Positions 1-11,389 of a stretch of DNA of 64,000 nt are shown one piece after another; the first letter of the stretch is position 1; every line of letters begins with the position of its first letter. The stretch lies in the NCBI RefSeq assembly GCF_000975095.1, contig NZ_BBRD01000001.1, forward strand, positions 1,507,467-1,571,466. Direction: 5' to 3'. Made by a program: the position numbers and the translations under genes. Source of the stretch: Demequina aestuarii. Lineage in GTDB: Bacteria > Actinomycetota > Actinomycetes > Actinomycetales > Demequinaceae. The notes beneath the pieces are model-generated. The model made no database searches. It saw only the letters and a list, made by a program, of their open reading frames with translations, and was not told the origin of the DNA.

Positions 1-1016
1 TCGTCGAACCGGCCGGTCGCGGACGCGTGGCCCGCTCCCTCGATCTCTCCGGTCTCGATCTCCAGGTTCGGCACCGAGTCGGCGCGAGCGCCGTCGGAGA
101 GCACCAGGTTGCGGTTGAGTTCGTACGTGTCGGTGCCCTCGGCCTCCTTGCGGATCAGCACGTCGCCGATCCACACGGTGCGGGCCGTGGCCCCCGCGAG
201 CGCTCCCTTGTAGGTGACGCGCGAGGTGCAGCGCGGCACCGCGTGGTCCACGAACAGCTGGTGCTCCTGGTGCTGACCGGCGTCGGCGAAGTACAGGCCG
301 AACAGGTCGACCCTGGCGCCTTCGCCGGCGAAGGCGACGGACGTGTTGAGACGGACCACCTTGCCGCCCAGCGTGACGACGGAGCCGCGCAGGCGCGAGT
401 CGCGGCCCAGGCGGGCGACGACCTCTCCCGCGTGCACCGCATCGGCGTCCCACATCTGGAGCAGGACGAGCTTGAGGCCAGCGTTCGCACCGAGGTCCAC
501 CGAGACGAACTCGGAGTACGTCGCGGAGCCCTTGCGCTCGATGACGACCGCAGCCTCAGAGTTCGTGCCTGCCTCGACCAGGAGGTGGCCGCGTGCGTCG
601 GCGCCGTTTCCGGTCACCGTGATGGTGATGGGCTCGTCGACGATGGTGCCCGGCGCGATCGCCAGCACCTTCGCTCCGCCGGAGTGAGCGGCGGCGACGG
701 CCGATGCGCGGTCGCCCGGGGCGCGGACGGAGCGCTCACGCGCGCTCGCCACGTCCAGGTCGGTCAGCGTGACGCCCTCGGGGAGGTCGGGGACGCTCCA
801 GTCGAGGGTGCCCCCCGCTTCGACGTCCGCGAGGACGGGCGCGAGGTCGCGGACGGCAGAGAACCGCCAGTCCTCCTCGCGCCCGGTCGGCATCGCGAAC
901 GCATCCACGTCGAACGACGTGGGGCGGTCGGCGCGCGACGCGTCGGGGGTGGGAGCGGCCAGGCCGTGCGAGTGCGCGGCGTCGGACGTGGCTCGGGTGT
1001 GATCAGTGACGGTCAA
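1..1016 (-). CDS. sufD: Fe-S cluster assembly protein SufD (3' end cut by window)
   Basis: SufD is the partner of SufB in the cytosolic SufBCD scaffold that builds Fe-S clusters. About 338 codons are present and the C terminus lies beyond base 1. The N-terminal part carries the EEDWRFS stretch (about residues 47-53) and the last visible residues, [12 protein letters not shown], are the SufD family signature close to the C terminus. The proposed start is a TTG that overlaps the sufB stop (TTGA); the next in-frame GTG is about 37 codons in and would remove conserved sequence. It is the third gene of sufR-sufB-sufD, so translational coupling to sufB is likely. Confidence 0.9.
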   Translation of the reverse strand, partial: MTVTDHTRATSDAAHSHGLAAPTPDASRADRPTSFDVDAFAMPTGREEDWRFSAVRDLAPVLADVEAGGTLDWSVPDLPEGVTLTDLDVASARERSVRAPGDRASAVAAAHSGGAKVLAIAPGTIVDEPITITVTGNGADARGHLLVEAGTNSEAAVVIERKGSATYSEFVSVDLGANAGLKLVLLQMWDADAVHAGEVVARLGRDSRLRGSVVTLGGKVVRLNTSVAFAGEGARVDLFGLYFADAGQHQEHQLFVDHAVPRCTSRVTYKGALAGATARTVWIGDVLIRKEAEGTDTYELNRNLVLSDGARADSVPNLEIETGEIEGAGHASATGRFD

Positions 1017-2449
1017 CCGACGGATCCTTCCATCTGCAGTTCGATGAGGCGGTTCAATTCGAGCGCGTACTCCATGGGCAGCTCGCGCGCGATGGGCTCG
1101 ACGAACCCGCGCACGATCATGGCCATGGCCTCGGTCTCGGTCATGCCTCGGGACATCAGGTAGAACAGCTGGTCCTCGGACACCTTCGAGACGGAGGCCT
1201 CGTGGCCCATGCTGACGTCGTCCTCACGCACGTCCACATACGGGTAGGTGTCGGACCGGCTGATCTGGTCGACGAGCAGCGCGTCGCACAGCACGTTGGA
1301 CTTGGAGCCCTTGGCGCCCTCAAGCACCTGCACGAGACCGCGGTAGCTCGTGCGGCCGCCGCCGCGCGCGACCGACTTGGAGACGATCGAACTCGACGTC
1401 TTCGGCGCGGCGTGCACCATCTTGGCGCCAGCGTCCTGGTGCTGGCCCTCGCCTGCGAACGCGATCGACAGCGTCTCGCCTCGAGCGTGCTCGCCGAGCA
1501 GCCAGATAGCCGGGTACTTCATGGTGACCTTCGAGCCGATGTTGCCGTCGACCCACTCCATGGTGGCGCCCTCGGCGGCCGTGGCGCGCTTGGTGACGAG
1601 GTTGTACACGTTGTTCGACCAGTTCTGGATGGTCGTGTAGCGCACGCGGGCGTTCTTCTTCACGATGATCTCGACCACGGCCGAGTGCAGCGAGTCCGAT
1701 GTGTAGATCGGCGCGGTGCAGCCCTCGACGTAGTGCACGTACGAGCCCTCGTCCGCGATGATCAGCGTGCGCTCGAACTGGCCCATGTTCTCCGTGTTGA
1801 TGCGGAAGTAGGCCTGCAGCGGGATGTCGACGTGCACGCCCGGGGGGACGTAGACGAACGAGCCACCCGACCACACAGCCGTGTTGAGCGCGGCGAACTT
1901 GTTGTCGCCGGCCGGGATCACCGTGCCGAAGTACTGCTCGAACAGTTCCGGGTGCTCCTTGAGCGCAGTGTCGGTGTCCATGAAGATGACGCCCTGCTCC
2001 TCCAGGTCCTCACGGATCTGGTGGTAGACGACCTCGGACTCGTACTGCGCCGCGACGCCGGAGACCAGGCGCTGCTTCTCGGCCTCGGGGATGCCGAGCT
2101 TGTCGTAGGTGCGCTTGATGTCCTCGGGCAGGTCCTCCCAGCTGGTGGCCTGCTTCTCGGTCGAGCGCACGAAGTACTTGATGTTGTCGAAGTGGATGCC
2201 GGAGAGGTCGGAGCCCCAGTGCGGCATCGGCTTCTTGCCGAAGAGCTTGTAGCCCTTGAGACGCTGATTCAGCATCCACTCCGGCTCGTCCTTCAGCGAC
2301 GAGATGTTGCGCACGACGTCGTCGGAGATGCCCCGCGCCGCGATGGCACCAGCACTATCGGAATCGTGCCAGCCGAACTCGTAAGAGCCGATCGAGTCGA
2401 TGATCTCCTCGTCGGTCTGCGCGGGAGCCTTATCGGTGGGAGTGCTCAT
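1013..2449 (-). CDS. sufB: Fe-S cluster assembly scaffold SufB
   Basis: SufB is the core scaffold of the SUF machinery. The product is 478 residues, normal for the family, and shows the typical blocks [13 protein letters not shown] and [15 protein letters not shown] in the middle and [16 protein letters not shown] near the C terminus. The start was placed at the ATG at 2449 because AAGGAAGG lies six bases upstream. An ATG at 2455 overlapping the sufR stop (ATGA) is possible but would sit directly on the Shine-Dalgarno sequence. The gene is flanked by its regulator sufR and by sufD, all in one direction. Confidence 0.95.
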   Translation of the reverse strand: MSTPTDKAPAQTDEEIIDSIGSYEFGWHDSDSAGAIAARGISDDVVRNISSLKDEPEWMLNQRLKGYKLFGKKPMPHWGSDLSGIHFDNIKYFVRSTEKQATSWEDLPEDIKRTYDKLGIPEAEKQRLVSGVAAQYESEVVYHQIREDLEEQGVIFMDTDTALKEHPELFEQYFGTVIPAGDNKFAALNTAVWSGGSFVYVPPGVHVDIPLQAYFRINTENMGQFERTLIIADEGSYVHYVEGCTAPIYTSDSLHSAVVEIIVKKNARVRYTTIQNWSNNVYNLVTKRATAAEGATMEWVDGNIGSKVTMKYPAIWLLGEHARGETLSIAFAGEGQHQDAGAKMVHAAPKTSSSIVSKSVARGGGRTSYRGLVQVLEGAKGSKSNVLCDALLVDQISRSDTYPYVDVREDDVSMGHEASVSKVSEDQLFYLMSRGMTETEAMAMIVRGFVEPIARELPMEYALELNRLIELQMEGSVG

Positions 2450-2451
2450 AG

Positions 2452-3102
2452 TCATCCTTCCTTGGCCGCCGCTGTCGCGACGGGGATGGTCGTGGTGCAC
2501 ACATGGGCGCCGCCTGCCAGAGTGGACAGGCGCTGGACGTGGACGTCGAGGATGCGGGAGAAGACCCGGGTCTCCGCCTCGCACCACTCGGGGGCTTCCT
2601 CGGCGATGGACTGGATGGGGCAGTGCCCCTGACACAGCTGAACGGTGTAGCCACCGGGACCGGGCCGCACCGACGTGGCGAAGCCCTTGTCCGCGAGCGC
2701 ATCCGACAGCGCGGCGACCCGCTCCGACATGGGGGCGTCGGCAGGTACGGCCGCCTCGAGCGCTGTCTCGAGATCGGCCATCCTGGCCTCCACGAACTGC
2801 TCGAGCTGGCCGTTCTCACGCATGAACGTCATGGCGTCGACCGCCACGGACGTGTACGCCGTCGCGAGCGACTGCTGACCTTCCGTCGTCGCGACGTAGG
2901 ACTTGGACGGGCGACCCCGTCCTCGCGCATGGTGGCCAGCTGGCTCGTGCTCGGTGATGAGCCCGTCGAGACCGAGCGCCGCGAGGTGGCGGCGGACCCC
3001 CGCCGGGGTGACGCCGAGTTCGTCCGCGAGGGTCGATGCAGTGATCGGCCCAGCGGAGGCGATCAGGCCGAGGACGCGGTCACGCGTGGTGTCGTTGCCG
3101 AT
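2452..3102 (-). CDS. sufR: SufR-type Fe-S sensing repressor of the suf operon, apparent AUC start
   Basis: This is a DeoR/ArsR-like winged-helix regulator. Residues about 9-55 form the helix-turn-helix (including [17 protein letters not shown]), the wing has GRGRPSKSY at about 61-69, and four cysteines at about 157, 161, 174 and 202 have the 4/13/28 spacing of SufR proteins that bind a [4Fe-4S] cluster. The 216-residue frame opens after a TAA upstream and contains no ATG, GTG or TTG before residue 86, beyond the DNA-binding domain. The only position with a good ribosome binding site (AAGGAGG, five bases away) is an ATC codon at 3102. A start at GTG 2847 would delete the whole DNA-binding domain, so it is rejected. 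Confidence 0.85.
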   Translation of the reverse strand: MGNDTTRDRVLGLIASAGPITASTLADELGVTPAGVRRHLAALGLDGLITEHEPAGHHARGRGRPSKSYVATTEGQQSLATAYTSVAVDAMTFMRENGQLEQFVEARMADLETALEAAVPADAPMSERVAALSDALADKGFATSVRPGPGGYTVQLCQGHCPIQSIAEEAPEWCEAETRVFSRILDVHVQRLSTLAGGAHVCTTTIPVATAAAKEG

Positions 3103-3131
3103 GGTGCCCTCCTTCTGGTCTCGTGCTTAGA

Positions 3132-3145
3132 CAACAGTCTTGTTG
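3132..3145. promoter_or_regulatory. Probable SufR operator CAAC-N6-GTTG
   Basis: A perfect inverted repeat (CAACA-N4-TGTTG) lies 30 bases upstream of the sufR start in the region where its promoter must be. It matches the CAAC-N6-GTTG operator described for SufR in cyanobacteria and Streptomyces. The placement implies autorepression of sufR-sufB-sufD by holo-SufR. Binding itself is inferred. Confidence 0.75.
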
Positions 3146-3241
3146 CTCAATTCGTTCCCGGCAAGCAAGGACGACCTAACCTGAGCCCGCATCCGCGTCG
3201 CCGAGCGGCGCCCGGTGGCGGGAATGGCGGGGCGCGCGATC

Positions 3242-3247
3242 TAGGAT
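3242..3247 (+). promoter_or_regulatory. Extended leaderless-type -10 (TAGGAT) for ctaA
   Basis: TAGGAT matches TANNNT and ends six bases before the GTG start of the heme A synthase gene, so transcription would begin at or next to the start codon. No Shine-Dalgarno sequence precedes this start, which agrees with leaderless translation. A clear -35 is not visible. Confidence 0.45.
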
Positions 3248-3253
3248 TGGTGC

Positions 3254-4189
3254 GTGCTGTCCCGCCTCGTTCACGCCCTGCGCTCCGCCCTGACGTGGGT
3301 ACTCGACCTCGTGTCCCGACACGGGCGTGGCTTCACCATCGCGAACATCCTGGCGCAAGCCGGCATCATCGTGACCGGCGGCGTGGTGCGGCTCACCGGT
3401 TCCGGCCTCGGGTGCTCCACGTGGCCCCAGTGCGAACCCGGCAGCTTCACTCCCGAGTTCCACACCGAGAACTGGCTCCATCCTGCCGTCGAGTTCGGCA
3501 ATCGCCTGCTGACGTTCGTGCTCGTGATCGTCGCTCTCGGCGTCGCGATCGCGATCTGGCGCAACCGTCCTGACATGAAGTGGCTCGGTCTGGTGCCCGG
3601 CGTCGGCGTGATCCTGCAGGCGGTCGTGGGCGGCATCACTGTGCTCGTCGAACTGCACCCGCTGGTGGTGGCCCCTCACCTGCTGCTCTCCGCACTGCTG
3701 GTCTGGTACTCCGTGTGGCTCGCGCTGCGATACCGCCGCGCGCCCCGGCGGGCGGGCCGACCGATGCGGTGGCCGCTTCGCCTCTCCTCGTTCCTGCTCG
3801 TGGTGCTGCTCATCCTTGGTGCGCTCACCACAGGCGCCGGCCCGCACTCCGGAGATGCCGACGCCACCGAGCGGCTGGCGCTCGATCCTGCCATGATCGC
3901 TCGGGCTCACGCTCTCGCGGTGTGGGCGTTCGTCGCATGCCTCGCGTGGATCGCTTGGCGTGTCCGTGGAGACGTCTCCGCCAACGGCCGCGACGAGGTG
4001 CGCCGCGCGTGGGTGGTGCTGGCGGTCGTCACGCTCGCGCAGGGGGGCATCGGCTACGCGCAGTACTTCACTGGGCTGCCCGAGGCGCTCGTGGGGCTTC
4101 ACCTGGTCGGTGTGGGCGCGCTCACCGCGGCTCACTCCGCGATGCACTACCTGCTGAGCGCTCAGCGCTCGTCCGTCACGGCCGCCTAG
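3254..4189 (+). CDS. ctaA: Heme A synthase (CtaA/Cox15 family)
   Basis: The product (311 residues) is a polytopic membrane protein with about eight hydrophobic segments. It converts heme O to heme A for cytochrome aa3 oxidase. The first segment holds the family signature GGVVRLTGSGLGCSTWPQC (about residues 37-55) followed by ENWLHPAVEFGNR, and further heme-ligand-region histidines are visible in HPLVVAPHLL and in the C-terminal LVGLHLVG. The gene stands alone, divergent from sufR and convergent with the NUDIX gene. The GTG start is supported by the TAGGAT element six bases upstream; there is no Shine-Dalgarno. Confidence 0.93.
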   Translation: MLSRLVHALRSALTWVLDLVSRHGRGFTIANILAQAGIIVTGGVVRLTGSGLGCSTWPQCEPGSFTPEFHTENWLHPAVEFGNRLLTFVLVIVALGVAIAIWRNRPDMKWLGLVPGVGVILQAVVGGITVLVELHPLVVAPHLLLSALLVWYSVWLALRYRRAPRRAGRPMRWPLRLSSFLLVVLLILGALTTGAGPHSGDADATERLALDPAMIARAHALAVWAFVACLAWIAWRVRGDVSANGRDEVRRAWVVLAVVTLAQGGIGYAQYFTGLPEALVGLHLVGVGALTAAHSAMHYLLSAQRSSVTAA

Positions 4190-4208
4190 CAGCCGCTCAC
4201 CGGGCGAG

Positions 4209-4852
4209 TCACCGCCTGAGGCGAGTGGCCTCCGGACGCATCCAGGGTGCATCGGGTGCACGCAGCGTCGCATAGCCGCTGCGGCGCGCGTGGTCGGCGG
4301 CGAGGAAGCCCGCCACGGCCGATGAGGCATGGATGCGTCCGTCCATGACGGCGTCCACGGCGTCGTCGAGCGCGACCCACGCACCGAGCATGTCCTGCTC
4401 CTCGTCGGTGCGCTCGTGACGCTCATCTGCGGGCACCTCGCCGATGCCCCGTGCCAGGAAGACGCGCACCGCCTCGGAACTCGACCCGCCGGACGGGTAG
4501 TAGTCCACGAGGGTGTGCCACACGGACGCCGTGAGATCGGCCTCCTCGTGCAGTTCGCGCCGCGCGGCGTCGACCGGCGCCTCTCCCGCGAGGTCGAGCA
4601 GTCCGGCCGGAGGCTCCCAGCACTCGGCGCTGACGGGGTGACGATACTGACGCACCAGGTAGACGCGGTCGGCCTCGTCCATCGCGATGATGACCACGGC
4701 GCCGGTGTGACGCAGGTAGTCCCGCGTCACCTCACCGGCGTCGCCAAGGTCCACCTCGTCGCTGGCGACGTTCCACACCTTGCCCTCGAACCGCTCGTGG
4801 GTCGCGAGCACGGGACGCTCGGCACGGAGATCGGCGAGCGCCTGGTCCGCCA

Positions 4853-4853
<1 letters not shown>
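4209..4853 (-). CDS. NUDIX hydrolase, ADP-ribose pyrophosphatase type
   Basis: The product has 214 residues with a full Nudix box in the middle (GLLDLAGEAPVDAARREL followed by HEEADL), giving the Mg-binding REL-x-EE core. The N-terminal layout and the YYPSGGSSSE loop resemble ADP-ribose pyrophosphatases such as Mycobacterium Rv1700. It hydrolyses ADP-ribose to AMP and ribose-5-phosphate in the family. The ATG overlaps the pyrG stop (TGATG); a GTG one codon earlier is also possible. It is the last gene of the long minus-strand cluster. Substrate is inferred from the subfamily and gene order. Confidence 0.85.
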
Positions 4854-6544
<1,691 letters not shown>

Positions 6545-6552
6545 GGGCTTCA

Positions 6553-6558
6553 ACACTA
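6553..6558 (-). promoter_or_regulatory. Possible -10 (TAGTGT) upstream of pyrG
   Basis: TAGTGT fits the TANNNT -10 pattern and ends eight bases before the chosen GTG, close enough for a leaderless or very short leader transcript. The -35 region is weak, and pyrG could also be read from the upstream cluster. Confidence 0.3.
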
Positions 6559-6610
6559 ACAGCGATTCAGGTCGCCGACATCGCGACAACGCCCGTCGAC
6601 CGCGGATTCA

Positions 6611-7579
6611 TCACGGCGTCGGGGGCACCAAGGTGCGCCCCTCCCCTGGCCCATAGTGACCCACCGACCCGGAAAAGGCCTGGGAGATCGCGAGTGGGAC
6701 GGAGATCTGTCCATACCTGTCAGTGCCCTCCACGACTGTCGACACGACGGCCGATGCGTCCGGAGAGTTCTGCACGGCACTCGCCAGGTCTCCCGGCGCG
6801 TCTGGCCCAGTGGCCACCGCGACTCCGGGGGTGTACTCCGTGAGGACGACGGCGGTTGCGGCGAGGGTGTTCGACAGCTCCGCCCTGGCAGCCTCGTCGT
6901 CCGGGCCCGGGCCCGCGATGATGGCGAAGGACTCGATGGGCGCGGTGGTGGTGCCGGACACCAGTCCCGCCTCGACCAGCAGGTCGAGGAGCAGAGCCGA
7001 GCGCTCGGCAGCGTTCGCGGGGTCCGGGAAGTCGGTGCCCGCCAGATCGGCCTCGCCGGTGCCCGGCGGCAGCAGGCCTGGCATCAGGGCCTGGGCCAGG
7101 GCGTGCGACAGCACCATCGTCGGCGACGACGCGTCATCCACCCCGACCACGTTGGGTGCCATGGTGGACGCCAGCGACGAACGGAAGGCCGTCTGGTCGG
7201 GATCCGTCCAGGCATCCTCGATGACGATCTGGCCCGCCACGGTCGCTCCCGCCTGCACCAGCCGGTCGCGCACGCCGGCCGCGTCCTGCGACTCCGGCTC
7301 CGCGACCTCCACGGTGGCGACGGACACCCCCAGCAAGGTCTCCGACAGCAGCGAGGGGGCCGCCTCGTCGGTGAACTGCTGTGCGGTGGTGGTCTGCGCC
7401 TGCGCGGCCTCTGCATCGGCGCGAGCAGACGCTGACTCCTCCTCGAGAGCGGAGATCTGGTCCGACAGGTCGCCCACCAGCGCGTCCCGCATGGGCCCCG
7501 AGCCGAGCACGACGCCGATCGCGAGCGCGAGGAATACCGCGACGAGCGACACGACGTGGTAGCGGAAGTCCTTCATCAT
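6611..7579 (-). CDS. steB: MctB/SteB-like membrane-anchored protein (copper transporter MctB family)
   Basis: The 322-residue protein begins with MMKDFRYH and a single transmembrane segment (about residues 8-27), then a predicted coiled-coil stretch rich in Ala, Glu and Gln, and an extracytoplasmic domain. This is the architecture of mycobacterial MctB (Rv1698) and corynebacterial SteB. MctB was described as an outer-membrane copper efflux component, and SteB as a cell-division partner of SteA affecting peptidoglycan hydrolase RipA. The start overlaps the steA stop (ATGATGA), so the two are coupled. The role in this organism is inferred. Confidence 0.8.
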   Translation of the reverse strand: MMKDFRYHVVSLVAVFLALAIGVVLGSGPMRDALVGDLSDQISALEEESASARADAEAAQAQTTTAQQFTDEAAPSLLSETLLGVSVATVEVAEPESQDAAGVRDRLVQAGATVAGQIVIEDAWTDPDQTAFRSSLASTMAPNVVGVDDASSPTMVLSHALAQALMPGLLPPGTGEADLAGTDFPDPANAAERSALLLDLLVEAGLVSGTTTAPIESFAIIAGPGPDDEAARAELSNTLAATAVVLTEYTPGVAVATGPDAPGDLASAVQNSPDASAVVSTVVEGTDRYGQISVPLAISQAFSGSVGHYGPGEGRTLVPPTP

Positions 7580-8730
7580 GTGCCACCGATCCACGACGTC
7601 GCCGCCGTCCACAGGTCAGCGACCCACGCACGCCCGGCGGGCGTGGAGGCGATCGCGACCGCCAAGGCAAGGAGTCCCGAGAGGACGAGCAGCGCCAGCG
7701 TCCAGGCCGAGTAGCGATGCCGGTACACCTGCGCGACGGCGGGCGCATCGACGATGCTCGTCCCGGCCTGAAGCCGCGCGAGGAACGTGCCAGAGGCGTC
7801 CGCCTGTGACGTGTCGAGATAGTCCTGAAGCGAAGACTCGACGCCGACGGTGACGATCACCGAGGCCCCGCCGGAGTGAGCCATCAGGATCGCGAGCGCG
7901 ACGGAGGACAGTGCCGAGTCGGAGACGCTGTGGGCGAGGCCGAGCGCGTCGACTCGCGCCTGCCCCGACGCGCCCCCGCGAGGCTCGTGCAGCAGCACGC
8001 GGTCGGCTGACCGCAGCGCATCATCCCCTACGCCGTCGACGTCGCCGATGATCAGGTGCGGGGCCGATGCCAAGGCGAGGGTCGCATCGGCTGCCTCTCC
8101 GACCGCGATGAGGATCGGGCGATGGTCGCGGACGTAGCGGCGAATCGCGGTGAGCTGCTCGCGGTGACGGAGACCGGGCGCGATGATCACCACGTGACGA
8201 CCGTCGAGGTCGAGCCCGACCTCCGGGAGACCCGCGCCGTCGAGGATCGTGTCCGCCTCGCGCTCGACATGGTCCATCGCGTTGGCGGTGAACGTCGCGA
8301 GCTGGACACGCAGGCCCTCCGTGGCGCCGACCATGGCCTCGGTCAGCACGTCGAGCGTGACACGCCTGCCCTCCGCAATGACCTCGCCGCCCACCAGGAC
8401 CTGAGATCCGCTGATGGCCGCCTGCGCGCCGTCCTTCATGCCGAGGATGCCGCCGCCCACCTCGTCGATGAGCGGAATGTCCGCCTCGAGGAGCACGCGG
8501 GGGCCTCCCGTGGGGTACCGGCCGGAGATGGCGGACTGCACGTCGACCACGGCGGCAGGGCGCCGTGCGGCGAGGGCTTCGGCGGATTGCTGGTCGAGGT
8601 CGAGGATGTCGATGACGGCCACGTCTCCGGGGCGCAGACGGCGCAGCAGCGTTCTCACGCTCGGTTCGATGCGCAGAGCGCCGGTGACGGTGCCGTCGTC
8701 CCCGCTGGTCGTGCGGTCGGAACGGCTCAT
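7576..8730 (-). CDS. steA: SteA-like cytokinetic ring protein
   Basis: The 384-residue product resembles the SteA family (Mycobacterium Rv1697): a thiamin-pyrophosphokinase-like cytoplasmic region with GHR-type segments (HVVIIAPGLRHREQL, LIIGDVDGVGDDAL) followed by one C-terminal transmembrane segment (about residues 345-365). SteA works with SteB at the division site in corynebacteria. The ATG lies four bases after the recN stop, and the gene is stop-start coupled to steB. The N-terminal 20 residues are Ser/Thr/Asp-rich and may be disordered. Confidence 0.85.
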   Translation of the reverse strand: MSRSDRTTSGDDGTVTGALRIEPSVRTLLRRLRPGDVAVIDILDLDQQSAEALAARRPAAVVDVQSAISGRYPTGGPRVLLEADIPLIDEVGGGILGMKDGAQAAISGSQVLVGGEVIAEGRRVTLDVLTEAMVGATEGLRVQLATFTANAMDHVEREADTILDGAGLPEVGLDLDGRHVVIIAPGLRHREQLTAIRRYVRDHRPILIAVGEAADATLALASAPHLIIGDVDGVGDDALRSADRVLLHEPRGGASGQARVDALGLAHSVSDSALSSVALAILMAHSGGASVIVTVGVESSLQDYLDTSQADASGTFLARLQAGTSIVDAPAVAQVYRHRYSAWTLALLVLSGLLALAVAIASTPAGRAWVADLWTAATSWIGGT

Positions 8731-8734
8731 GCCG

Positions 8735-10435
8735 TCATCGTGCCACGGCGGAGCCCTCCAACAGCTCAAGCGCATGGGCGCGTGCCGTCGTCGAGTCCTC
8801 TTGGCCCGACAGCAGCCGTGCGATCTCCTGGACTCGGTCCTCTCCGGCGACGGCGCCCACCTGCGCGCGCGTCACGGCGCCGTCGGTGGACTTCGCCACC
8901 ACCACGTGGGTGTCGGCGAAGGCAGCCACCTGGGCGAGGTGAGTGACGACGATGACTTGGTGCGTGCGCGCCAGCTGGGCCAACCGGTTGCCCACCGCCA
9001 CTGCCGCCTTGCCACCCACGCCCGCGTCGACCTCGTCGAAGATGAACGTGCGGCCGGCCGCATCGGCCACGTGGTCGGCGCCGGCGAGCGACACCTCGAT
9101 CGCGAGCATGATGCGCGACAGTTCGCCGCCGCTTGCCGCGTCCGCGACCGGCCGGTGAGGGGCACCGGGGTGAGACGCCAGCGTCATCGTCACGACGTCG
9201 GCGCCGTGGGCGGTCGGCTCCGTGCGCTCGACTGCAATGGCGATGTCCGCATCGGGCATGGCGAGACGCCCCAGCTCGTCACGCACCGCGCGAGCGAGCC
9301 GATCGCTGGCCGCAGCGCGCGCGTCGTGGAGAGTGGCGGCTGCGGACTCGAGGGCCGCGCGCGACCGTGCCTCGGCGTCGCGACGAGCCGCGAGAGTCTC
9401 GTCCCACGCGTCATCCTCCTCGACCCGAGGACGCGCGCTCTCGGCATACGCCAGCACGCCGTCGACGTCCGGCACCCCGATGCGACGCGTCAGAGTCGCG
9501 AGGTCGGACCTTCGCTGGTTGATCTCGTCGAGACGGCCCGGATCCGCATCGAGGCGATCAAGGTAGGAGGCGAGCTCGGCGCCCACGTCGGTGGCCCCAT
9601 AGGAATAGTCGGCCAGCCGCTCCTCGAGCGCCGCGAGCGCGCCGTCATGCCTGGCAGCGTCTGCGAGAGCCCGTCGCGCGGCCTCGAGGGTCGCCACCAC
9701 GGTGATCTCCTCTTCACCCGCGATCGCCTCGTAGGCGGCCGCAGCGCCCGTGCGGACGGCCTCGGCGTTCTCCAGGACTCCCGCCTCGGCGACGAGAGCC
9801 GCATCCTCGCCCGCCTCGGGGGCGAGCGCGTCGATGGCGGCGAGGTCGTCGCGCAGGCGCGCGACCTCCGCCCGCTCGGCGTCGGCCCCCTCCTGCATCC
9901 GTCGCAGGCGCTCAGCAGCCGTGAGCCACTCGTCCCACGCCGCCGTGTAGTCGCGACGCGCCTCGGCGATCAGGGCGCCGCCGTAGGCGTCGAGGGTGTC
10001 GCGCTGGCGGGCGGGCGAGCGCAGACGCACCTGATCCGACTGTCCGTGGACGGTCACCAGCTCCGCCGCGACCTCGCCCAGCAGAGTCTGCGGCACGGTA
10101 CGACCGCCCATGATTGCCCTCGACCGCGTGGTGGCACCCACGGTCCGGGCCACCACCACGGATCCGTCCTCCTCGACGGCGACGCCGGCCTCGGCCAGGC
10201 GCTCGGCGAGCGCTCCGCTGGGCGGAACGTCGATGATCGCCTCCGCGACCGCGGCCTCGGCGCCCGTGCGCACCGTCGCGGGAACGGTCTTGGCGCCCAG
10301 GATGAGGCCCAGGCCCGTCAGCACCATGGTCTTGCCCGCGCCGGTCTCGCCAGTCACACAGGTCAGCCCCTGGCCGAACTCGAGACGCGCGGACTCGATG
10401 ACGCCCAGGTCGGCGATCGTCAGCTCATGCAGCAC
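8735..10435 (-). CDS. recN: DNA repair protein RecN
   Basis: RecN is an SMC-like ATPase that acts in double-strand break repair. The 566-residue product has Walker A GETGAGKT at about residues 28-35, a long alpha-helical coiled-coil middle with many Ala, Glu and Arg, and the C-terminal ABC signature region SGGELSRIMLAIE with Walker B TFIFDEVDAGVGG. The GTG start begins VLHELTIADLGVIESA, matching the family N terminus. It lies three bases after nadK and four before steA, inside the conserved tlyA-nadK-recN-steA block. Confidence 0.96.
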   Translation of the reverse strand: MLHELTIADLGVIESARLEFGQGLTCVTGETGAGKTMVLTGLGLILGAKTVPATVRTGAEAAVAEAIIDVPPSGALAERLAEAGVAVEEDGSVVVARTVGATTRSRAIMGGRTVPQTLLGEVAAELVTVHGQSDQVRLRSPARQRDTLDAYGGALIAEARRDYTAAWDEWLTAAERLRRMQEGADAERAEVARLRDDLAAIDALAPEAGEDAALVAEAGVLENAEAVRTGAAAAYEAIAGEEEITVVATLEAARRALADAARHDGALAALEERLADYSYGATDVGAELASYLDRLDADPGRLDEINQRRSDLATLTRRIGVPDVDGVLAYAESARPRVEEDDAWDETLAARRDAEARSRAALESAAATLHDARAAASDRLARAVRDELGRLAMPDADIAIAVERTEPTAHGADVVTMTLASHPGAPHRPVADAASGGELSRIMLAIEVSLAGADHVADAAGRTFIFDEVDAGVGGKAAVAVGNRLAQLARTHQVIVVTHLAQVAAFADTHVVVAKSTDGAVTRAQVGAVAGEDRVQEIARLLSGQEDSTTARAHALELLEGSAVAR

Positions 10436-10438
10436 GGT

Positions 10439-11389
10439 TCACCCGTCCTCATCGGGACCGCCGGCGCGCACGGGATCGGCCACCGGCGCTGCGTCAGGGT
10501 CATTCGCCCGCTGCTGAGAGTGGATCTCGTGACCGATCGGCGTCGGATAGGCGCGCTCGCCCCGCCACCCATCCGTGGGGAGGGAGAACTTGCGCACCAG
10601 CCGAGCGGTGAAGGGGTCGTCGGACATGCGGGCGAGCCGCACGCTGTGCTCGCCACGCCGAATGTCGACCACTGACCCGCGGCCTGCCTCGATGCTGGAC
10701 GCACCATCGAGCACCACCTGTCCGGACGACTCCGAGCTGGGGACCACCTGAATCGCGAACGAGGAGGATGGCCCCACCACGAGAGGGCGAGCGAACAGCG
10801 CGTGCGCCGCGAGCGGGACGCACAGCAGCGCGTCCACGTCCGGCCACATCACCGGCCCACCGGCCGAGAAGGCGTGGGCCGTGGACCCCGTCGCCGTCGA
10901 CACCACCACGCCGTCGCAGCCGAAGCTGGACAGCGGCTCGCCGTCGACGGCGAGCGTCACCTCGAGAGTGCGGAGCCGGTTCGCACGCTCGAGAGTCGCC
11001 TCGTTGAGCGCCCACCCCTCCTCGGCGGTGCCGTCAGCGCTGGTGACGGTCACGCGCAGCGTGCCGCGTTCCTCGACGGTGTAGTCACCATCCGCGAGGC
11101 GCTGAGCCGCGGTCGCGACGTCGTCTCGCTCGAGCTCCGCGAGGAACCCCACCCGTCCCAGGTTGACGCCGAGCAAGGGGATGTCGGTTCCGTGAGTCTT
11201 GCGTGCGGCGTGCAGCATCGTGCCGTCACCGCCGAGCACGATCGCGGCCTCGATGGGCGGCGACACCCCCGGCGTGAAGTCCGTGCAGCATTCGATGCCG
11301 GCCTGCGCCAGCACGCGCGCGACCTCCTCGCCCGCCTCGAGCGTCTCGGGGCGGTGCGGATTGGCGACGATCAGGATCCTGCGGGTCAT
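10439..11389 (-). CDS. nadK: NAD kinase
   Basis: NAD kinase phosphorylates NAD to NADP. The 316-residue product shows the GGDGT motif at about residues 53-57, the NE motif in WALNEATLER, and the glycine-rich TGSTAHAFSAGGP. It carries a C-terminal tail of about 25 residues rich in Asp, Ala and Pro that is beyond the core fold. The start overlaps the tlyA stop by four bases, as in the conserved actinobacterial arrangement tlyA-ppnK-recN. Confidence 0.96.
   Translation of the reverse strand: MTRRILIVANPHRPETLEAGEEVARVLAQAGIECCTDFTPGVSPPIEAAIVLGGDGTMLHAARKTHGTDIPLLGVNLGRVGFLAELERDDVATAAQRLADGDYTVEERGTLRVTVTSADGTAEEGWALNEATLERANRLRTLEVTLAVDGEPLSSFGCDGVVVSTATGSTAHAFSAGGPVMWPDVDALLCVPLAAHALFARPLVVGPSSSFAIQVVPSSESSGQVVLDGASSIEAGRGSVVDIRRGEHSVRLARMSDDPFTARLVRKFSLPTDGWRGERAYPTPIGHEIHSQQRANDPDAAPVADPVRAGGPDEDG

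Noticed and set aside
2452-2847. GTG at 2847 as start of the suf regulator
   Set aside because: It would remove the complete helix-turn-helix and wing, which are intact and in frame upstream.
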